The translations under genes were made by a program, and so were the position numbers. 64,000 nt of DNA from an uncultured Pseudomonadales bacterium (GTDB taxonomy: Bacteria; Pseudomonadota; Gammaproteobacteria; Pseudomonadales; Azotimanducaceae), in NCBI GenBank assembly GCA_937775265.1, contig CALKBV010000004.1:1-64000 (forward strand). The letters are read 5' to 3'. Below the pieces are notes generated by a model. The model saw nothing but the letters and a program-made list of their open reading frames with translations. It was not told the origin of the DNA and made no database searches. How positions within the stretch are numbered: position 1 is the first letter of the stretch; each line of letters opens with the position of its first letter. Shown in pieces: positions 61,287-64,000 of the stretch.

Positions 61287-61980
61287 GGTTTGCGCCTCGC
61301 TGCAGCACCAGCAGCGTCGCCTTGTCTGCAGCGTCAGCAGCATCCCTACAATATGCATCCGCACCCACCGCAAGGCCGAATTCCTCGTTCAGGGGCGCAC
61401 CACCAACCATAACGATGTAGTCGTCACGAAGCCCTCTGGCCACCATCTCATCAATAACAACCTTCATGTAAGGCATGGTTGTGGTCAACAGCGCCGACAT
61501 GCCAAGCACATCAGGCTTGTGCTCTTCCATCGCAGCAAAGTAGTCTTCAACGGAATTGTTGATGCCGATATCGATCACTTCGAACCCCGCGCCTTCCATC
61601 ATCATGCCAACCAGGTTTTTTCCGATATCGTGGATATCACCCTTAACAGTACCGATGACCATTTTACCAAACGGCTTGGCGCCCGTTTCAGCGAGCAGCG
61701 GACGAATAATTGCCATGCCACCTTTCATGGCATTCGCTGCAAGCAATACCTCTGGGACGAACAAAATGCCGTCACGGAAGTCGACACCGACAATCTGCAT
61801 TCCACCAACCAGCGCTTCATTGAGAATTTTTTCGGCGCCCCAGCCACGAGCGAGCAGTATTTCGGTCCCTTCGACGATTTCTTCTCTTAATCCGTCATAA
61901 AGATCATCGTGCATCTGCTCGACAAGTTCGACGTCGTTCAGTTCACTGAGAACAAGATCGTCTTCCGTTTGATCTGTCAT
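61279..61980 (-). CDS. corrinoid (B12-binding) protein of a methyltransferase system
   Basis: A 233-residue two-domain carrier (helical cap plus Rossmann-like B12 domain). KGDIHDIGKNLV is the DxHxxG motif, in which His117 is the lower cobalt ligand, and SALLTTTMPYMKVVID and MVGGAPLNEEFG complete the site. The ATG at 61980 (MTDQTEDDL) is used because GGAGA precedes it. The N-terminus is very acidic (EDD, ELND, HDD, REEIVEG). It would shuttle the methyl group between the MttB-family enzyme and the MeTr protein. It sits 15 bases after the MttB gene. Confidence 0.92.
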   Translation of the reverse strand: MTDQTEDDLVLSELNDVELVEQMHDDLYDGLREEIVEGTEILLARGWGAEKILNEALVGGMQIVGVDFRDGILFVPEVLLAANAMKGGMAIIRPLLAETGAKPFGKMVIGTVKGDIHDIGKNLVGMMMEGAGFEVIDIGINNSVEDYFAAMEEHKPDVLGMSALLTTTMPYMKVVIDEMVARGLRDDYIVMVGGAPLNEEFGLAVGADAYCRDAADAADKATLLVLQRGANRG

Positions 61981-61995
61981 GTCTATCTCCGGCAA

Positions 61996-63537
61996 CTAGT
62001 AGTTCTGATCACGAAAGGACGACTTTCGCTGTGCCATAAACGCCAGCAGTGCTTCATCAACCGCATCATCCAGGGGCGGTGGTTCGTAACTGGCCAGTTT
62101 TTCCTTCCAGAGCAAGTTGGCACGCTGACTGGCATCCAGCGAACCGTCCTCGAGCCATTGTTCAAAGCTGTTGTTATCTGCGATCGTGGATCGATAGAAA
62201 GCTTGTGCAAAATTAGCCTGGGTATGGCTGGCCCCCAGGAAGTGAGCCCCCGGTCCGACTTCACGCAAGGCATCCATTGCAAGGCCATTTTCTGACAGAT
62301 CAATCCCCCCAAGGAGGATCGCGATCATGTTTGCCTGGTCAACATCCATCATGAATTTTTCGTAGCTCATCACAAGCCCACCCTCAAGCCATCCTGCCGT
62401 GTGTAGCATGAAATTCACGCCAGCCATCGCCGCTGCCTGAAGTGTGTTAGAAGACTCATAAGCAGCCTGGGCGTCGGGAATTTTCGAAGCACACAGCCCA
62501 CCACCTGAACGAAACGGTACCTTCAACCGTCTTGCCAACTCGGCCGCACCGTACAAAACCAGCGCTGGTTCCGGTGTCCCAAACGTGGGAGCGCCTGACT
62601 GCATCGAGATCGAACTTGCGAACGTGCCGAACACGACGGGCACCCCCGGTCTGACCAGTTGTGTGTAAGCCATACCAGCCATGGCTTCAGCAAGAAGCTG
62701 AATCAAAGTACCGGCCACAGTTACCGGCGACATCGCACCCGCAAGAATGAAAGGCGAGATTACCGTCGCCTGGTTGCTTTCAGCATAGACCTTTGCAGCC
62801 CCCAGCATAGTGGCGTCAAACGTCATGGGTGAGTTGGCATTAATCAAACTTGTGATCACGGTGTTTTGATCAACAAAATCTTCGCCAAAGACAATCCGCG
62901 CCATTTCCACCGTATCCTGGGCACGTTCCGGGTGCGTGACAGAACCCATGAATGGCTTGTCAGAATATTTGATATGGCTGTAGATCATATCAAAGTGGCG
63001 CTTGTTAACGGGCAAATCTACGGGCTCACACACCGTTCCGCCCGAATGGTGCAAGCTCGGACTCATGTAGGTCAGCTTGACAAAATTTTTGAAGTCTTCG
63101 ATCGTCGCATAACGCCTGCCCTGATCAAGATCTCTGACAAAGGGCGATCCATAAGCGGGCGCCAGCACTGTCCTGTCGCCTCCAATAATCGTTGTTCGGG
63201 CAGGGTTGCGGGCATGCTGTGTGAATTCGGCGGGGGCAGTAGTCTGAATCAGGCTGCGGCACAGTCCACGGGGGAACCTGACTCTCTCACCATCTACATC
63301 GGCACCGGCATCTCTCCAGAGTGCCAACGCGTCAGGAGCATCACGAAAATCAATCCCTATTTCTTCAAGCACGGTATCCGCATTATGCTCAATCAACTCC
63401 AGCGCTTCTTCGTTCAATACACCGGAATAGGGAATCTGACGGCTGATATAAGTCGCGGTTTCAACAGACACAGTAGAACGCCTGGCTGCAACTCTGCCTG
63501 CTCGCCCACCGGTTCTTCGGTTTGTTGGTCTACCCAT
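61996..63537 (-). CDS. MttB family (trimethylamine/glycine betaine type) methyltransferase, non-pyrrolysine
   Basis: A 513-residue TIM-barrel methyltransferase. The family body runs from about residue 40 (LNEEALELIEHNADTVLEEI) with SPSLHHSGGTVCEPVDLP, PFMGSVTHPERAQDTVEM, FGTFASSISMQSGAPTFGTP and GPGAHFLGASHTQANF. The frame has no internal stop, so unlike archaeal MttB it has no amber-encoded pyrrolysine and belongs with the betaine-type MtgB group. The N-terminus is Arg-rich (RPTNRRTGGRAGRVAARRS). It should transfer a methyl group from a quaternary amine to the corrinoid protein encoded next to it. Confidence 0.9.
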   Translation of the reverse strand: MGRPTNRRTGGRAGRVAARRSTVSVETATYISRQIPYSGVLNEEALELIEHNADTVLEEIGIDFRDAPDALALWRDAGADVDGERVRFPRGLCRSLIQTTAPAEFTQHARNPARTTIIGGDRTVLAPAYGSPFVRDLDQGRRYATIEDFKNFVKLTYMSPSLHHSGGTVCEPVDLPVNKRHFDMIYSHIKYSDKPFMGSVTHPERAQDTVEMARIVFGEDFVDQNTVITSLINANSPMTFDATMLGAAKVYAESNQATVISPFILAGAMSPVTVAGTLIQLLAEAMAGMAYTQLVRPGVPVVFGTFASSISMQSGAPTFGTPEPALVLYGAAELARRLKVPFRSGGGLCASKIPDAQAAYESSNTLQAAAMAGVNFMLHTAGWLEGGLVMSYEKFMMDVDQANMIAILLGGIDLSENGLAMDALREVGPGAHFLGASHTQANFAQAFYRSTIADNNSFEQWLEDGSLDASQRANLLWKEKLASYEPPPLDDAVDEALLAFMAQRKSSFRDQNY

Positions 63538-63704
63538 TCCTGTTCCCGTCTGCTTGAAATTACAGGGTTGACGCCCCTTATTGGGTAGACAAAATTTTGA
63601 TCCACTACCTCTGGGTATGCTTGCAGATAAACGACAATGTGAAGCTCGGAAACGACAGCGCTAAATCAGGTAGGTATCAACGTGTTCTGGCCCAAGAGGT
63701 CCTC

Positions 63705-64000
63705 TTAGCAACCAGATTGCCTATTTACACCAACGACTGTATCTTTCATCAGGTAAGCAACGGTCATCGGACCTACTCCACCTGGCACCGGCGTGATCCA
63801 ATCTGCGACTTCGGCACAGCTTTCAAAATCCGCATCTCCAACTACTTTTGTTTTCCCGTCGGGGTCAGATACCTGATTGATGCCGATATCGATAATGATG
63901 GACCCAGGCTTGATCATGCCACCGGTAATAAGCCCTGGCTGAACCACTGCCACAAAGACAACATCCGCCTTTAGTGAATGGTTAGCAACTGATCGTGTCA
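63705..64000 (-). CDS. folD: bifunctional methylenetetrahydrofolate dehydrogenase/cyclohydrolase, C-terminal part (cut by the window edge)
   Basis: The last 98 codons of FolD are present: HSLKADVVFVAVVQPGLITG, then IDIGINQVSDPDGKTKVVGD and ADWITPVPGGVGPMTVAYL, a diagnostic ending. The frame remains open to the edge, so the 5' part lies beyond position 64000. FolD interconverts methylene-, methenyl- and formyl-H4folate. Its position directly upstream of the MttB gene (167 bases between) ties folate C1 oxidation to the demethylation block. Confidence 0.93.
   Translation of the reverse strand, partial: TRSVANHSLKADVVFVAVVQPGLITGGMIKPGSIIIDIGINQVSDPDGKTKVVGDADFESCAEVADWITPVPGGVGPMTVAYLMKDTVVGVNRQSGC

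Noticed and set aside
61267-61890. 207-residue plus-strand frame opposite the corrinoid gene
   Set aside because: Antisense to a clear B12-binding protein; no motif of its own.
61996-63537. Possible pyrrolysine-containing trimethylamine methyltransferase
   Set aside because: The 513-residue frame runs through with no internal amber codon, so there is no pyrrolysine; substrate assignment to trimethylamine is therefore not supported.
62866-63588. 240-residue plus-strand frame opposite the MttB gene
   Set aside because: Antisense shadow of a strongly conserved methyltransferase; no recognisable motif.

Overview
The window reads as a chromosomal segment of a free-living, aerobic, probably marine gammaproteobacterium. 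This placement is an inference from gene content: a TonB-receptor remnant beside a DUF3604 gene, GPH-type permeases, HiPIP, SOUL, many SDRs, flavin monooxygenases and LLM oxidoreductases. I saw no rRNA, tRNA, CRISPR array, intact insertion sequence or phage gene.

Region 1 (about 1-39.2 kb) is a dense catabolic or accessory zone. It holds a class III aminotransferase, a CaiB-type CoA transferase, two Baeyer-Villiger-type flavoproteins, seven SDR dehydrogenases, three VOC proteins, a PhyH-type 2-oxoglutarate dioxygenase and three cupin proteins. It also holds two GPH permeases, a Rieske oxygenase operon with a split hot-dog hydratase, two LLM monooxygenases, a cytochrome P450, an ACMSD-type amidohydrolase, a sulfotransferase, a methyltransferase and a tyrosine phosphatase. 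Genes sit as short operons on both strands. The set suggests oxygenation, ketone-to-ester insertion, CoA activation and beta-oxidation-like steps on a cyclic or terpenoid-like substrate, which the sequence does not identify. The gaps contain several decayed genes: a glycosyltransferase 2 start, a TonB receptor tail, an SDR tail, a collapsed flavin monooxygenase and a frameshifted DUF1330 gene.

Region 2 (about 39.2-47.2 kb) holds small housekeeping-like genes: a PPOX flavoprotein, DUF6435, a DCC thioredoxin-like protein, a three-gene HiPIP/membrane-protein unit, DUF427, a SOUL haem protein, a LysR regulator divergent from a YcaD-like MFS transporter, and a broken sulfotransferase.

Region 3 (about 47.3-64 kb) is one coherent metabolic block for N-methyl-glycine compounds. 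It encodes an MTHFR-like protein, a dimethylglycine-dehydrogenase-like FAD/GcvT fusion, a GlxA-type AraC regulator and soxBDAG. On the opposite strand it encodes FolD (partial), a non-pyrrolysine MttB-family methyltransferase, a corrinoid protein, DUF1638, a small 'virulence factor' domain protein, a methyl-H4folate:corrinoid methyltransferase and an ASKHA/ferredoxin corrinoid reactivator. My reading is a betaine-to-glycine route in which the first methyl group is removed by a corrinoid system, normally studied in anaerobes. The next two would be removed by oxygen-linked flavoenzymes, with all C1 units passing to tetrahydrofolate (MTHFR-like, FolD). Arg-rich tails on three of the corrinoid-pathway enzymes and an acidic N-terminus on the corrinoid protein suggest physical assembly. 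This block is the best candidate for an under-described system here.
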